Shown in pieces: positions 36,658 to 44,488 of a stretch of 64,000 bases of DNA. This DNA is from an uncultured Pseudomonas sp. (GTDB taxonomy: Bacteria; Pseudomonadota; Gammaproteobacteria; Pseudomonadales; Pseudomonadaceae), in NCBI RefSeq assembly GCF_946885955.1, contig NZ_CAMPHI010000009.1, forward strand, positions 1 to 64,000, in the 5' to 3' direction. A model generated the notes under the pieces. That model was given only the letters and a program-made list of their open reading frames with translations. It searched no databases and was not told where the DNA came from. Position numbers and translations under genes: made by a program. Position 1 is the first letter of the stretch; each line of letters starts with the position of its first letter.

Positions 36658-37914
36658 ATGAAGAGAACCTCTCTTGCCCTGGCGATCGCGGCCAGCACGC
36701 TCGGCCTGTCGTTGAGCCAGGTGGCTCATGCCGAGTTCCTCAAGGACAGCAAAGCCAGCCTCGAAGCGCGCAACTTCTATTTCAACCGTGATTTCCGCGA
36801 AGGTGCCGGTCAGGCCAAGGCGGAAGAATGGGCGCAGGGCTTCCTGCTGCGTCTGGAGTCCGGCTACACCGAAGGCACCGTGGGCTTCGGCGTCGATGCC
36901 CTGGGCACCTTCGGCTTCAAACTGGATTCCGGCGACGGCACCGCCGGCAGCGGCCTGCTGGTGCCCGACCGTGATTCGGGCGGCTCCCAGGACAACTACG
37001 GCGACCTCGGTCTGGCCGCCAAGGCCAAGATCTCCGAGACCGTGCTCAAGGTCGGCTCGCTGCAGCTGAAGAATATGGCCATCGGTTCCAGCGACAGCCG
37101 CCTGCTACCGCAGGTGTTCAGTGGCGGTCAGCTGGTTTCCAAAGACATCGCCAACCTGACCCTCGATGCCGGTTATCTGCGCGAGGTCAACCACCGCAAC
37201 TCGAACGATTTCGAAGACCTGGCCATGACCTCTGGCGGCAAGCGCGGCATCGCCATCAGCGGTGGCAACCAGAGCGATTCCTTCAGGTTCCTCGGTGGCA
37301 GCTACAAGGTCACCGATGACCTGACGGCCGCTTACTACTACTCCAACCTGGAGGACCTGTATAAGCAGAGCTCCTTCAACCTGGTGCACGTGCTGCCGCT
37401 GGGCGACAAGCAGTCGCTGAAGACCGACGTGCGCTATGCGCGTTCCACCGACGATGGTCGTAGCAACGTCGACAACAAGGCTTTCGGGGCGATGGTCACC
37501 TACGCCTTGAGCGGCCACAGCTTCGGCCTGGGCTACCAGAGCATGAGCGGCGACACCGGCGCGGCCTATGTCAATGGCACCGATCCGTACCTGCTCAACT
37601 ATGTGCAGATCGGTGACTTCGCCAACAAAGACGAGAAGTCCTGGCAGGCACGTTATGACTTCAACTTCGCCTCGATCGGCATCCCCGGCCTGACCTTCAT
37701 GACCCGTTACCTGACCGGCGATAATGTCGATCTGGGCACCAATGTCAGCGACGGCAAGGAGTGGGAGCGCGATATGGACCTGGCCTATGTGGTGCAGGAA
37801 GGTCCGCTGAAAAACCTCGGCGTGAAATGGCGCAACGCGACGGTGCGTTCGAACTTCGCTAACGACATCGACGAGAACCGCCTGATCGTCAGCTACAGCC
37901 TGCCGCTGTTCTAA
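36658..37914 (+). CDS. OprD-family outer-membrane porin
   Basis: Substrate-specific 18-strand porin, 418 residues. A signal peptide (cleavage near SQVAHA-EFL) is followed by OprD wording: FLKDSKASLEARNFYFNRDFREGAGQAKAEEWAQGFLLRLESGYTEGTVGFGVDALGTFGFKLDSGDGTAGSGLL, LKVGSLQLKNMAIGSSDSRLLPQVFSGG, and the C-terminal strand ending in SLPLF with terminal Phe. The ATG at 36658 has GGAGA upstream. Lying downstream of the TRAP genes on the same strand, it may provide outer-membrane entry for the same carboxylate; the substrate is not evident. Confidence 0.94.
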   Translation: MKRTSLALAIAASTLGLSLSQVAHAEFLKDSKASLEARNFYFNRDFREGAGQAKAEEWAQGFLLRLESGYTEGTVGFGVDALGTFGFKLDSGDGTAGSGLLVPDRDSGGSQDNYGDLGLAAKAKISETVLKVGSLQLKNMAIGSSDSRLLPQVFSGGQLVSKDIANLTLDAGYLREVNHRNSNDFEDLAMTSGGKRGIAISGGNQSDSFRFLGGSYKVTDDLTAAYYYSNLEDLYKQSSFNLVHVLPLGDKQSLKTDVRYARSTDDGRSNVDNKAFGAMVTYALSGHSFGLGYQSMSGDTGAAYVNGTDPYLLNYVQIGDFANKDEKSWQARYDFNFASIGIPGLTFMTRYLTGDNVDLGTNVSDGKEWERDMDLAYVVQEGPLKNLGVKWRNATVRSNFANDIDENRLIVSYSLPLF

Positions 37915-37974
37915 CAGCGCAGCCGTTGTACACAGCCGATCTGTTGCATCCATTTCGGCGGTGATAAAACCTTA

Positions 37975-38001
37975 AGCCCGGACCACGCTCCGGGCTTTTT
38001 T
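37975..38001 (+). terminator. Rho-independent terminator of the porin gene
   Basis: AGCCCGGA, loop CCACGC, TCCGGGCT, then a T-run ending near 38001. It starts 60 bp after the porin stop. Confidence 0.9.
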
Positions 38002-38219
38002 ATGCCGATAGTGCAGCCAGAAGCGGTAACGATAGATGCGACCGGCAGTGCCGGCGTTACGCTGCCTGCTACCATTCGGCGGACGACTCAATTCAATCTG
38101 CAAACTATTGATTAATAAGCCAATAAAGCCAGCACCTTTGATCATCTGAGGCACGCTGAAGGCGCCGAAAAATTAGACTGACTGTGTAGATAGGCCTTCA
38201 TTATCTGGAGGACACAACG

Positions 38220-38462
38220 ATGAAAATCTTAATGATGGTATTGGCCATAGCATTGAGCAGCGTTGCCATGGCCGAGGATGGTTTCGACCAAACCCCGCTG
38301 GCGCAGGCGCTGCTGTCCGATGAATCCGCCGACGGCAGCAACCAGCGCTTCGCGCAGATGCTCGAACGGCAACCGACCGCCGCCGGCAAGCAACAAGAGC
38401 ACGATGAGAAGCGACCCGAGGAATACCGCTCACCCGAGCGGCCATCTTGGCAGGACGATTAG
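38220..38462 (+). CDS. Small secreted hypothetical protein
   Basis: The 80-residue protein has a clear signal peptide (MKILMMVLAIALSSVAMA, cleavage before EDG) and a charged mature part of about 62 residues rich in Gln, Glu, Asp and Arg. No cysteines or known motif are seen, and the mature part looks disordered. A strong ribosome site (CTGGAGGA) precedes the ATG, which supports a real gene. It is convergent with the ABC permease gene starting at 38538. Function unknown. Confidence 0.65.
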   Translation: MKILMMVLAIALSSVAMAEDGFDQTPLAQALLSDESADGSNQRFAQMLERQPTAAGKQQEHDEKRPEEYRSPERPSWQDD

Positions 38463-38537
38463 CAACGACAGGTATTCAGCCCAGGATGGATGGTTGCCGC
38501 CATCCGTCTCTGCGCTTGGCCCACGCAAACCACCGGC

Positions 38538-39737
38538 CTATTCGCTGCGCAGCGCATCCACCGGATGCAGACGCGCCGCCCGCCGCGCCGGGGCGATACC
38601 GGCGAACAGGCCGATCAGCGCCGACAGCAGCAACGCCATCAGCACGAAGCCAGGCGCCAGGCTCAGCGGCAGGCCGGGCACGGCAAAGTGGATTGTCACC
38701 AACAGCAGCGCCATCAACAACAGCCCAAGCACACCGCCGGCCAGCGACAACAGCGCCGCCTCGGCGAGAAACAGCCCCAGCACCTGCCGAGGCGTGGCGC
38801 CGATCGCGCGCAACAGGCCGATCTCCGCGGTGCGCTCGCCGACCGTGGTGGTCATGATGGTGAGAATGCCCACCGCGCCGACCAGCAACGAAATACCGCC
38901 AAGGGCGGCGACGGCGATGGTCAGGGTGCCGAGGATGCGGTCGAGGCTGGCGAGCATGTCGTCCTGGGTGGTCAGGCTGAAATCCTCGACGCCGTGGCGC
39001 TCGATCAATACCTGGCGAATCCGCCCGCTCAACTGGCGCGAGCTGGTGCCGGCAGTGAACATCACATTGATCTCCATCAGGCCGTCGCGGTTGAACAGGC
39101 TCTGCGCCCAATCCACCGGGATATAGGCGATGTCGTCGAGATCGAAGCCGAGCAGCTGGCCCTTCTCCTCGATCACCCCGATCACCCGAAAACGCACGCC
39201 ACCAACCCGCACCGGCTCACCCAACGGATTGGCCGCACCGAACAACTCCTGGCGCAGCTTGTGGCCGAGCACCACATAGGGCGGCGAGCGACCGTCGCGG
39301 GCCGCCGGCAGGAACTGGCCGAGAGCGACGCGAAAACTCCAGGCCTCGGCCAGTTGGTGGCCGCCGCCGATGATGTCGCTGTTGCGGCTCATCACGCCGT
39401 ACTGGATGTCGCCACTGCCCTGGATGATCGGCACCACCGCCTCGACATGGGGCAGACGCCCGAGCGCGTCGGCATCCGCCAGGCTCAACGGGCGCACGCT
39501 GCTGAGGATGCCGCCGAGGCCGCCGGTCTGGGTTTTGCCCGGGTGGATGGCGATGATCCGCGTACCGAACTGCGAGAAGTTATCCAGCACATACAGGCGC
39601 AGGCCCTCGCCCATGGCCGTGAGCAAGGCCACCGCGGCGATGCCGATGGCCACCCCGAGCAGCGTCAGCAGGCTGCGCAACGGCCGGCTGACCAGGGTCG
39701 TGGCGGTAAGCCGCAGGCCATCCTGCCAACGCATCAT
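38538..39737 (-). CDS. MacB/FtsX-type ABC transporter permease (second of two)
   Basis: The ~399-residue protein has an N-terminal helix (about 20-40), a large periplasmic MacB_PCD-like domain (about 45-270) and three C-terminal helices of the FtsX domain (about 275-390), with TTTVGERTAEIGLLRAIGATPRQVLGLFLAEAALLSLAGGVLG. Such permeases drive mechanotransmission export or lipoprotein release rather than classic transport. The start was set at MMRWQDGLRL (39737); the frame is open to 39770. A paralogue lies directly upstream in the operon, so the complex is probably a heterodimer. Confidence 0.88.
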   Translation of the reverse strand: MMRWQDGLRLTATTLVSRPLRSLLTLLGVAIGIAAVALLTAMGEGLRLYVLDNFSQFGTRIIAIHPGKTQTGGLGGILSSVRPLSLADADALGRLPHVEAVVPIIQGSGDIQYGVMSRNSDIIGGGHQLAEAWSFRVALGQFLPAARDGRSPPYVVLGHKLRQELFGAANPLGEPVRVGGVRFRVIGVIEEKGQLLGFDLDDIAYIPVDWAQSLFNRDGLMEINVMFTAGTSSRQLSGRIRQVLIERHGVEDFSLTTQDDMLASLDRILGTLTIAVAALGGISLLVGAVGILTIMTTTVGERTAEIGLLRAIGATPRQVLGLFLAEAALLSLAGGVLGLLLMALLLVTIHFAVPGLPLSLAPGFVLMALLLSALIGLFAGIAPARRAARLHPVDALRSE

Positions 39738-39754
39738 GTCCGCAATACCCGGTC

Positions 39755-39798
39755 GGTGCGCATAGCGCACCCTACGCCTGCGCGCGGCCCGTAGGGTG
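39755..39798. repeat. REP-like palindrome between the two ABC permease genes
   Basis: GGTGCGC ATA GCGCACC (39755-39771) forms a perfect stem. It is followed by CTACG and then, 15 bp on, CGTAGGGTG (39790-39798). This is the same family as the element between pstB and phoU. Confidence 0.72.
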
Positions 39799-39834
39799 TC
39801 GCGGGGCCGCCCAGGCTGTGCGCACCAAGACCGT

Positions 39835-41049
39835 TCATGTCCGCGCCCCCGGCGGTCGCAACGCCGCCAGCGGTTCCAGGCGCGCCGCCTGGTTGGCCGG
39901 CAGCCAGGCGAACAGCAGCGCCGCCAGCATGGCCAACAGCAACGATCCGACCCGCGCCCAAACCGGGGTTTGCAGGGGAATCTCCCACAGCTGGCGACCG
40001 AGCCAGAGCAGCGCCTCGCTCAAGCCCAGGCCGATCAAACCGCCGGCCAGGGCCAGCAACGCCGCCTCGCCGACGAACAACAAACGCACCTGCGCCGGTC
40101 GCGCGCCCAGGGCCTTGAGCAAGCCGATTTCCCCAGTGCGCTGGTTCACCGCGATCCAGGTCACGTTCATGATCAGGATGCCGGCCACCAGTAGGCTGAT
40201 CGCGGCGATGCCGGCCAGGGCCAGGCCGAGGGCGCCGAGAATGCCGTCGAAGGCGGCAAGCATGGAGTCCTGGCTGATCAGGGTGACGTCTTCCTTGCCC
40301 TCGTGACGGGCCTTGATCGTCTCGAGGATCTGCCGCTTGCCGCTGGCGAGAAACTGCGGCCCGCGCAGCTCGGCGAACACCCGGAACAACCCCTCGCGAT
40401 TGAACAGCACCTGGGCGCTGGCCACCGGGATGATCAGCATCTCGCCGAAGTCCATGCCCAGGGATTCGCCACGCTCATCGAGAATTCCCACCACGCGGAA
40501 ACGCCGATCGCCAGCACGCAGCCACTCGCCCAATGCCGGCGCATTGCCGAACAGCTCGCGCCTGAGGGTGGCGCCGATCACGCAGACCGCCTCGGCCTGA
40601 TCCAACGGCAGCGCCGGCAGTATCTGGCCCTGGCCGACATCGAGCTGGCGGATGGCGAAGAATTCATGGCTGGTGCCGAGGGTGAAGGCCTCGCGCGAGC
40701 GGTTGCCGACGCTGACCTCGACCTGCCCGGCCTGCAAGGGCGCGACCCGGCGCACGCTGGGCAAGCGGCCGATGGCTTCGGTGTCGGCCAAGGTCAGATC
40801 GCGGGTGGCCAGACCGGTGAGCGGCGGCATGCCGCCGCTGGTTTCCTTGCGCCCCGGCAGCACGATCAAGGTGTTGCGCCCGAGCATCGAGAATTCGCCA
40901 ATCACGAACTGCCGCGCGCCCTCGGCGAGGCCGGTCAGCAGGTTCACCGCGACCACGCCGATGGCCATGGCGAGCAGCAGCATCAGGCTGCGCGAACGGT
41001 GCCCGCGCAGGGCGCCGAGCATCAGGCCGAGAGCATCAGCCGCGCGCAT
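39835..41049 (-). CDS. MacB/FtsX-type ABC transporter permease (first of two)
   Basis: The 404-residue paralogue of the next permease has the same architecture: N-terminal helix (about 15-40, RSLMLLLAMAIGVVAVNLLTGLAEG), periplasmic domain, and a C-terminal FtsX domain with VNQRTGEIGLLKALGARPAQVRLLFVGEAALLALAGGLIGLGLSEALLW. Its start overlaps the ATPase gene by 14 nt. The two permeases are clearly diverged, consistent with an asymmetric membrane unit. Confidence 0.88.
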   Translation of the reverse strand: MRAADALGLMLGALRGHRSRSLMLLLAMAIGVVAVNLLTGLAEGARQFVIGEFSMLGRNTLIVLPGRKETSGGMPPLTGLATRDLTLADTEAIGRLPSVRRVAPLQAGQVEVSVGNRSREAFTLGTSHEFFAIRQLDVGQGQILPALPLDQAEAVCVIGATLRRELFGNAPALGEWLRAGDRRFRVVGILDERGESLGMDFGEMLIIPVASAQVLFNREGLFRVFAELRGPQFLASGKRQILETIKARHEGKEDVTLISQDSMLAAFDGILGALGLALAGIAAISLLVAGILIMNVTWIAVNQRTGEIGLLKALGARPAQVRLLFVGEAALLALAGGLIGLGLSEALLWLGRQLWEIPLQTPVWARVGSLLLAMLAALLFAWLPANQAARLEPLAALRPPGART

Positions 41050-41731
41050 CGCCCAGCCCTTGCTGCACGTCCTCGATAATCTGGCCGTCGCGCATGCGCA
41101 GGCAACGCCGGGCTCGCGCGCCGAGGCTGGCGTCGTGGGTGACGATCAATAGGGTCAGGCCTTCGCCGTTGAGCTCTTCGAGCAGCGTCACCACTTCCGC
41201 GCCGGAGTGGCTGTCGAGGTTGCCGGTGGGTTCGTCGGCCAACAGCAACGCCGGCTGCATGACCATGGCGCGGGCGATGGCGACGCGCTGACGCTGACCG
41301 CCGGAGAGTTCACCGGGGCGATGACGCACCCGGTCGCCAAGGTTCAGACGCTCAATCAAGCGGGTGCTGCGGCGTCGCCGCTCGGCGGGATCGATGCCGG
41401 CCAGGAGCATCGGCAGCTCGATATTCTCCAGCGCGGTCAGGCGCGCAATCAGGTGGTAGGACTGGAACACGAAACCGATATGCCGACTGCGTAATTCGGC
41501 GCGGCGTTTCTCGTCCAGCGCCGCGGTCGCTTCGCCGTTAAGCCAGTATTCGCCGCTGTCCGGCGCATCGAGCAGGCCGAGGATATTCAGCAGGGTCGAT
41601 TTGCCCGAACCGGACGGCCCCATTACCGCCAGGTACTCGCCGGCGGCGACTTGCAGATCCACCGCATCAAGGCCTTTGACCTGCTGATCGCCGAGCTGGA
41701 AACAGCGGCTCACCGCGCTCAAGCGGATCAT
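41036..41731 (-). CDS. MacB/LolD-type ABC transporter ATP-binding protein
   Basis: The 231-residue ATPase has Walker A (GPSGSGKSTLLNILGLLD, about residue 37), Q-loop region (FVFQSYHLI), signature (LSGGQRQRVAIARAM), Walker B (LLLADEPTGNLD) and the H-loop (LIVTHD). The ADEPTGNLDS wording is that of the LolD/MacB group. Its ATG overlaps the stop of the upstream adaptor gene (ATGA) and its end overlaps the first permease, so the four genes are translationally linked. Confidence 0.94.
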   Translation of the reverse strand: MIRLSAVSRCFQLGDQQVKGLDAVDLQVAAGEYLAVMGPSGSGKSTLLNILGLLDAPDSGEYWLNGEATAALDEKRRAELRSRHIGFVFQSYHLIARLTALENIELPMLLAGIDPAERRRRSTRLIERLNLGDRVRHRPGELSGGQRQRVAIARAMVMQPALLLADEPTGNLDSHSGAEVVTLLEELNGEGLTLLIVTHDASLGARARRCLRMRDGQIIEDVQQGLGDARG

Positions 41732-42873
41732 CGCGCGGCCTCGTCCTCGGGCAGCGCCGCCACACCATCGCCCAGACCGTCCTGCTCCAGGCTGGCGACG
41801 ATTCGCTCGCCCTCGCTCAGCCCTTCCAGCACTTCGGTCCAGCGCCAATTGGCCAGGCCGATGCGCACCGCCACCTCGCGCAATACCCCGGCGACCGGGT
41901 CGTAACGCAGCACCCGGCCGCCCTCGAGCAGGGTTTCGGTAGGAATGCGCAAGGCCTGGGGATGTTGCTCCAGGAGGATTTCCACATCGGCGCTGTAGCC
42001 GGTCAGCAGCGCCACTTCCTCTGGTGCCGGGGCGAAGCGCACTTCGATATCGACGGTACGCGCCTGACGTTCGAGGTCGCGAACGAAGGGCGCGACGCGG
42101 CTGACCTCGCCGGCGAAATGCTCGCCGCGAAACGCATCCAGCGTTATCCGCACCGGCATGCCCGGCCGCACGCGGGCGGCGTCCACCTCATCGATCGGCG
42201 CCTCGACATACAGGCAGCTGTCGTCGATCAGGTCCACCGCCGGCGGCGTCGGAATACCCGGCGGCGAGGGCGTGACGTACTCGCCAACTTCGCCGTTGAT
42301 CTCGGCGACTGTGCCGGCGAAGGGCGCGCGCAAGGTGGCCTGATCGAGCAGCGCCCGCTGCAGCGCCAGACTGGCCTCGGTTTCGCGAACGCTCGACGTG
42401 GAGCCGTCGCACGCCAGTGCGGCCAGGCGAGCGCGGGTGGCGCTCTGGTCGACTCGATCCTCGGCGACCAGTTGCCGCGCTTGCAGGCGCGCCAGGCGCT
42501 CGTGGTCGCGCTTGTCCAGCCCGGCCTGCAGACAACGCTGTTCACGCTGGTTGACCAGGCCCTGCAGGCGCGCCTCGACTTCGCGCACCCGCGCCTGCAG
42601 TTGGTCCTGGCGCAGACGCATCAATACCTGTCCGGCCTCGACCCGCTGCCCCTCCTCGACCAGCCGCTCACTGACCTGACCACCCTGATTGAACGACAGC
42701 AACGTCCGCCGGCAGGCCTTGAGCGTGCCGGCGCGGGTATTCGCCACCAGGGTTTCCACCGGGCCGCGCTCCACCGCCAGCAAAGGCACCACAAGCGGCT
42801 GCGGTTGGCGCCACCACCAGAAGGCCGCGGCCAAGCCCAGCAACAGCGGCACGGCTATGAATATCTTGCGCAT
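41728..42873 (-). CDS. HlyD/RND-type periplasmic adaptor (membrane fusion protein)
   Basis: The 381-residue protein has an N-terminal membrane anchor (about 4-20), a lipoyl-like half motif (SFNQGGQVSERLVEEGQRVEAGQVLMRL), an alpha-hairpin (about 85-170), a second lipoyl half (LRAPFAGTVAEINGEVGEYVTP) and a beta-barrel region. It links the ABC unit to an outer-membrane channel; no TolC-like gene is in the window, so the partner must lie elsewhere. It heads the four-gene operon. The ATG at 42873 (MRKIF) gives the anchor at the N-terminus. Confidence 0.88.
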   Translation of the reverse strand: MRKIFIAVPLLLGLAAAFWWWRQPQPLVVPLLAVERGPVETLVANTRAGTLKACRRTLLSFNQGGQVSERLVEEGQRVEAGQVLMRLRQDQLQARVREVEARLQGLVNQREQRCLQAGLDKRDHERLARLQARQLVAEDRVDQSATRARLAALACDGSTSSVRETEASLALQRALLDQATLRAPFAGTVAEINGEVGEYVTPSPPGIPTPPAVDLIDDSCLYVEAPIDEVDAARVRPGMPVRITLDAFRGEHFAGEVSRVAPFVRDLERQARTVDIEVRFAPAPEEVALLTGYSADVEILLEQHPQALRIPTETLLEGGRVLRYDPVAGVLREVAVRIGLANWRWTEVLEGLSEGERIVASLEQDGLGDGVAALPEDEAAR

Positions 42874-43017
42874 TGATTGTTGACTCCTCGATGCACTCAG
42901 CCTAGGACACCGGGAACACCGCAACAATGCGCCAGGTCAGTGTATGGCAGCGGCGCCTGGCCTTTACCGGCGGGGCGGGGCACACTTTCCGGCAATTTTT
43001 ATAGAAGGAGCGCAGCC

Positions 43018-43935
43018 ATGAATGGCGCCGAACAACGTCCGCAGATCGAGCGGGTGGAGATGAACGAACTGACCTGCTGGCGCGTGCGTACGGCCAGTGC
43101 GGAACTGCTGATTGCCCAGCAGGGCGCGCAGATTCTCAGCTACCAACGCCATGGCGAACGGCCGCTGATCTGGCTGAGCGAACAGGCCGAATTCAACCAG
43201 GGACAAAGCGTGCGCGGTGGCGTGCCGCTGTGCTGGCCCTGGTTCGGCGATCTGCGCCGCAATCCCGAAGCGGTACAGGCCATGTACCAGGACAGCGCAG
43301 CGGCGCCGGCCCACGGCCTGGTGCGCGGTCTCGACTGGAAGCTGCTCGGCATCGACCAGCAGGACGGCGGCGTCAGCCTCGAATTCATCTACAACAACGC
43401 CGAGCAACCGTTGCCGGCCTGGCCCCATGCGGTCGAACTGAAACTGCGCATCCAGCTCAACGACAAGCTGCATCTGCAACTGAGCAACCGCAATCTCGGC
43501 GACACCCCCGTGGCAGTCAGCCAGGCGCTGCACAGCTATTTCGCGGTCAGCGATATTCATCAGGTGCAAGTCGAGGGGCTACAAGGCCGCCGTTATCTGG
43601 AAACCCTGGAGGATTGGCAACTGCGCGTGCAGGACAGCGCCCTCGGCTTTGCCGGCGAAACCGACCGCATCTACCTGGACACCCCCGCGCAGCTCGACAT
43701 CCTCGACCCGCTCTGGCAGCGGCGTATCCGCATGCACAGCAGCGGCTCCGCCTCCGCGGTGCTGTGGAACCCCTGGATCGACAAAGCCCGGCGCCTGTCA
43801 CAATTCGCCGACGACGCCTGGCAACGTATGCTCTGCATCGAGCACGCCAATGTCATGAACGACATCCTGAACCTGGCCCCCGGCGCAGAGCATCGACTCG
43901 ACTTGAGCCTGTGGAGCGAACCGCTGCCGGGCTAA
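43018..43935 (+). CDS. D-hexose-6-phosphate mutarotase (YeaD-like)
   Basis: Aldose-1-epimerase superfamily enzyme that interconverts anomers of hexose 6-phosphates. The 305-residue protein shows GVPLCWPWFGD, the histidine regions HGLVRGLDW and ALHSYFAVSDIHQVQVEGL, and the C-terminal VLWNPWIDKARRLSQFADDAWQRMLCIEHAN. These carry the catalytic His and Glu positions of the family. The ATG at 43018 has GAAGGAG upstream; the frame is open further upstream without homologous sequence. It is transcribed toward the T6SS operon but is not part of it. Confidence 0.9.
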   Translation: MNGAEQRPQIERVEMNELTCWRVRTASAELLIAQQGAQILSYQRHGERPLIWLSEQAEFNQGQSVRGGVPLCWPWFGDLRRNPEAVQAMYQDSAAAPAHGLVRGLDWKLLGIDQQDGGVSLEFIYNNAEQPLPAWPHAVELKLRIQLNDKLHLQLSNRNLGDTPVAVSQALHSYFAVSDIHQVQVEGLQGRRYLETLEDWQLRVQDSALGFAGETDRIYLDTPAQLDILDPLWQRRIRMHSSGSASAVLWNPWIDKARRLSQFADDAWQRMLCIEHANVMNDILNLAPGAEHRLDLSLWSEPLPG

Positions 43936-43952
43936 GGCCAGGCGTGCACTTG

Positions 43953-43989
43953 TCCGGGCTACAGTTGTAGCCCGGATGAAATCCGGGAA
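43953..43989. repeat. REP-like element (TAGCCCGGATGAAATCCGGG type)
   Basis: TCCGGGCTACA, GT, TGTAGCCCGGA forms a perfect 11-bp palindrome and is followed by TGAAATCCGGG. The unit is widespread between Pseudomonas genes. It lies just after the mutarotase stop and may act as its terminator. Confidence 0.7.
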
Positions 43990-44488
43990 GCGATATCAAC
44001 AGCGGCCACCTCACCCGGATTGCGCCGCCAACATGCAACCCCGAATGCCGCCATGAGTTGCACCCGGCATTCACGCGCGTTGCATATATAAGCCCGCAAA
44101 ACCCGGACTCACCTCACATAAATACAATCATGAAATTCAACTTTCGTGACGCGCCACTAATTTGCCAGTAAGTCATCTCTTACATAGCTGGATTTACATC
44201 ACTTACATCGACGGCAAGCTTTATTACTTGTGCGTTAGTTCTCAGTTTAAATAGGAACTAGCGTCCCAATAATTAATCGCTCGATAACCATCATTGTTAG
44301 CCACTTCACACTTTCAACGGTTGAACAGCACGACTCATGGGGCTAGGATGCCCACCTCATCAGGGAGATGCGCAACTTGTTGCACATCGAGCTGCGCAAG
44401 AAGTTGCGCACTCAGGCGATGCCAAACGGCCAGCATAGCGCCGCACTGACATCCGCGAAGTTGTACATCGCGATATACGAGTCATGGA
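43990..44488. other. AT-rich control region upstream of the T6SS operon
   Basis: About 500 bp without a gene. From about 44070 to 44340 it is markedly richer in A and T than its surroundings, with short runs such as TTTAAATAGG and AATAATTAATCG. Paired dyads lie at 44369-44410. A minimal GG-N10-GC spacing occurs at 44428-44441, but the flanking bases do not fit a sigma-54 promoter well. An AT-rich regulatory island before T6SS genes is often a silencer (MvaT-like) binding zone; that is inference. Confidence 0.5.
44369..44410. promoter_or_regulatory. Two tandem 18-bp dyads, candidate activator or repressor sites for the T6SS operon
   Basis: TGCGCAACTTGTTGCACA (44369-44386) and TGCGCAAGAAGTTGCGCA (44393-44410) share the half-site TGCGCAA...TTGCGCA. 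The second is a perfect inverted repeat and the first has one mismatch. They are spaced 24 bp start to start, about 80-120 bp before tssA. The layout suits paired dimers of the Sfa-type enhancer-binding protein encoded in the operon, or another regulator. Confidence 0.6.

Noticed and set aside
44428..44441. Possible sigma-54 promoter before tssA (GG-N10-GC)
   Set aside because: Spacing fits, but the flanking bases do not match TGGCAC and TTGC, so it is no better than chance.
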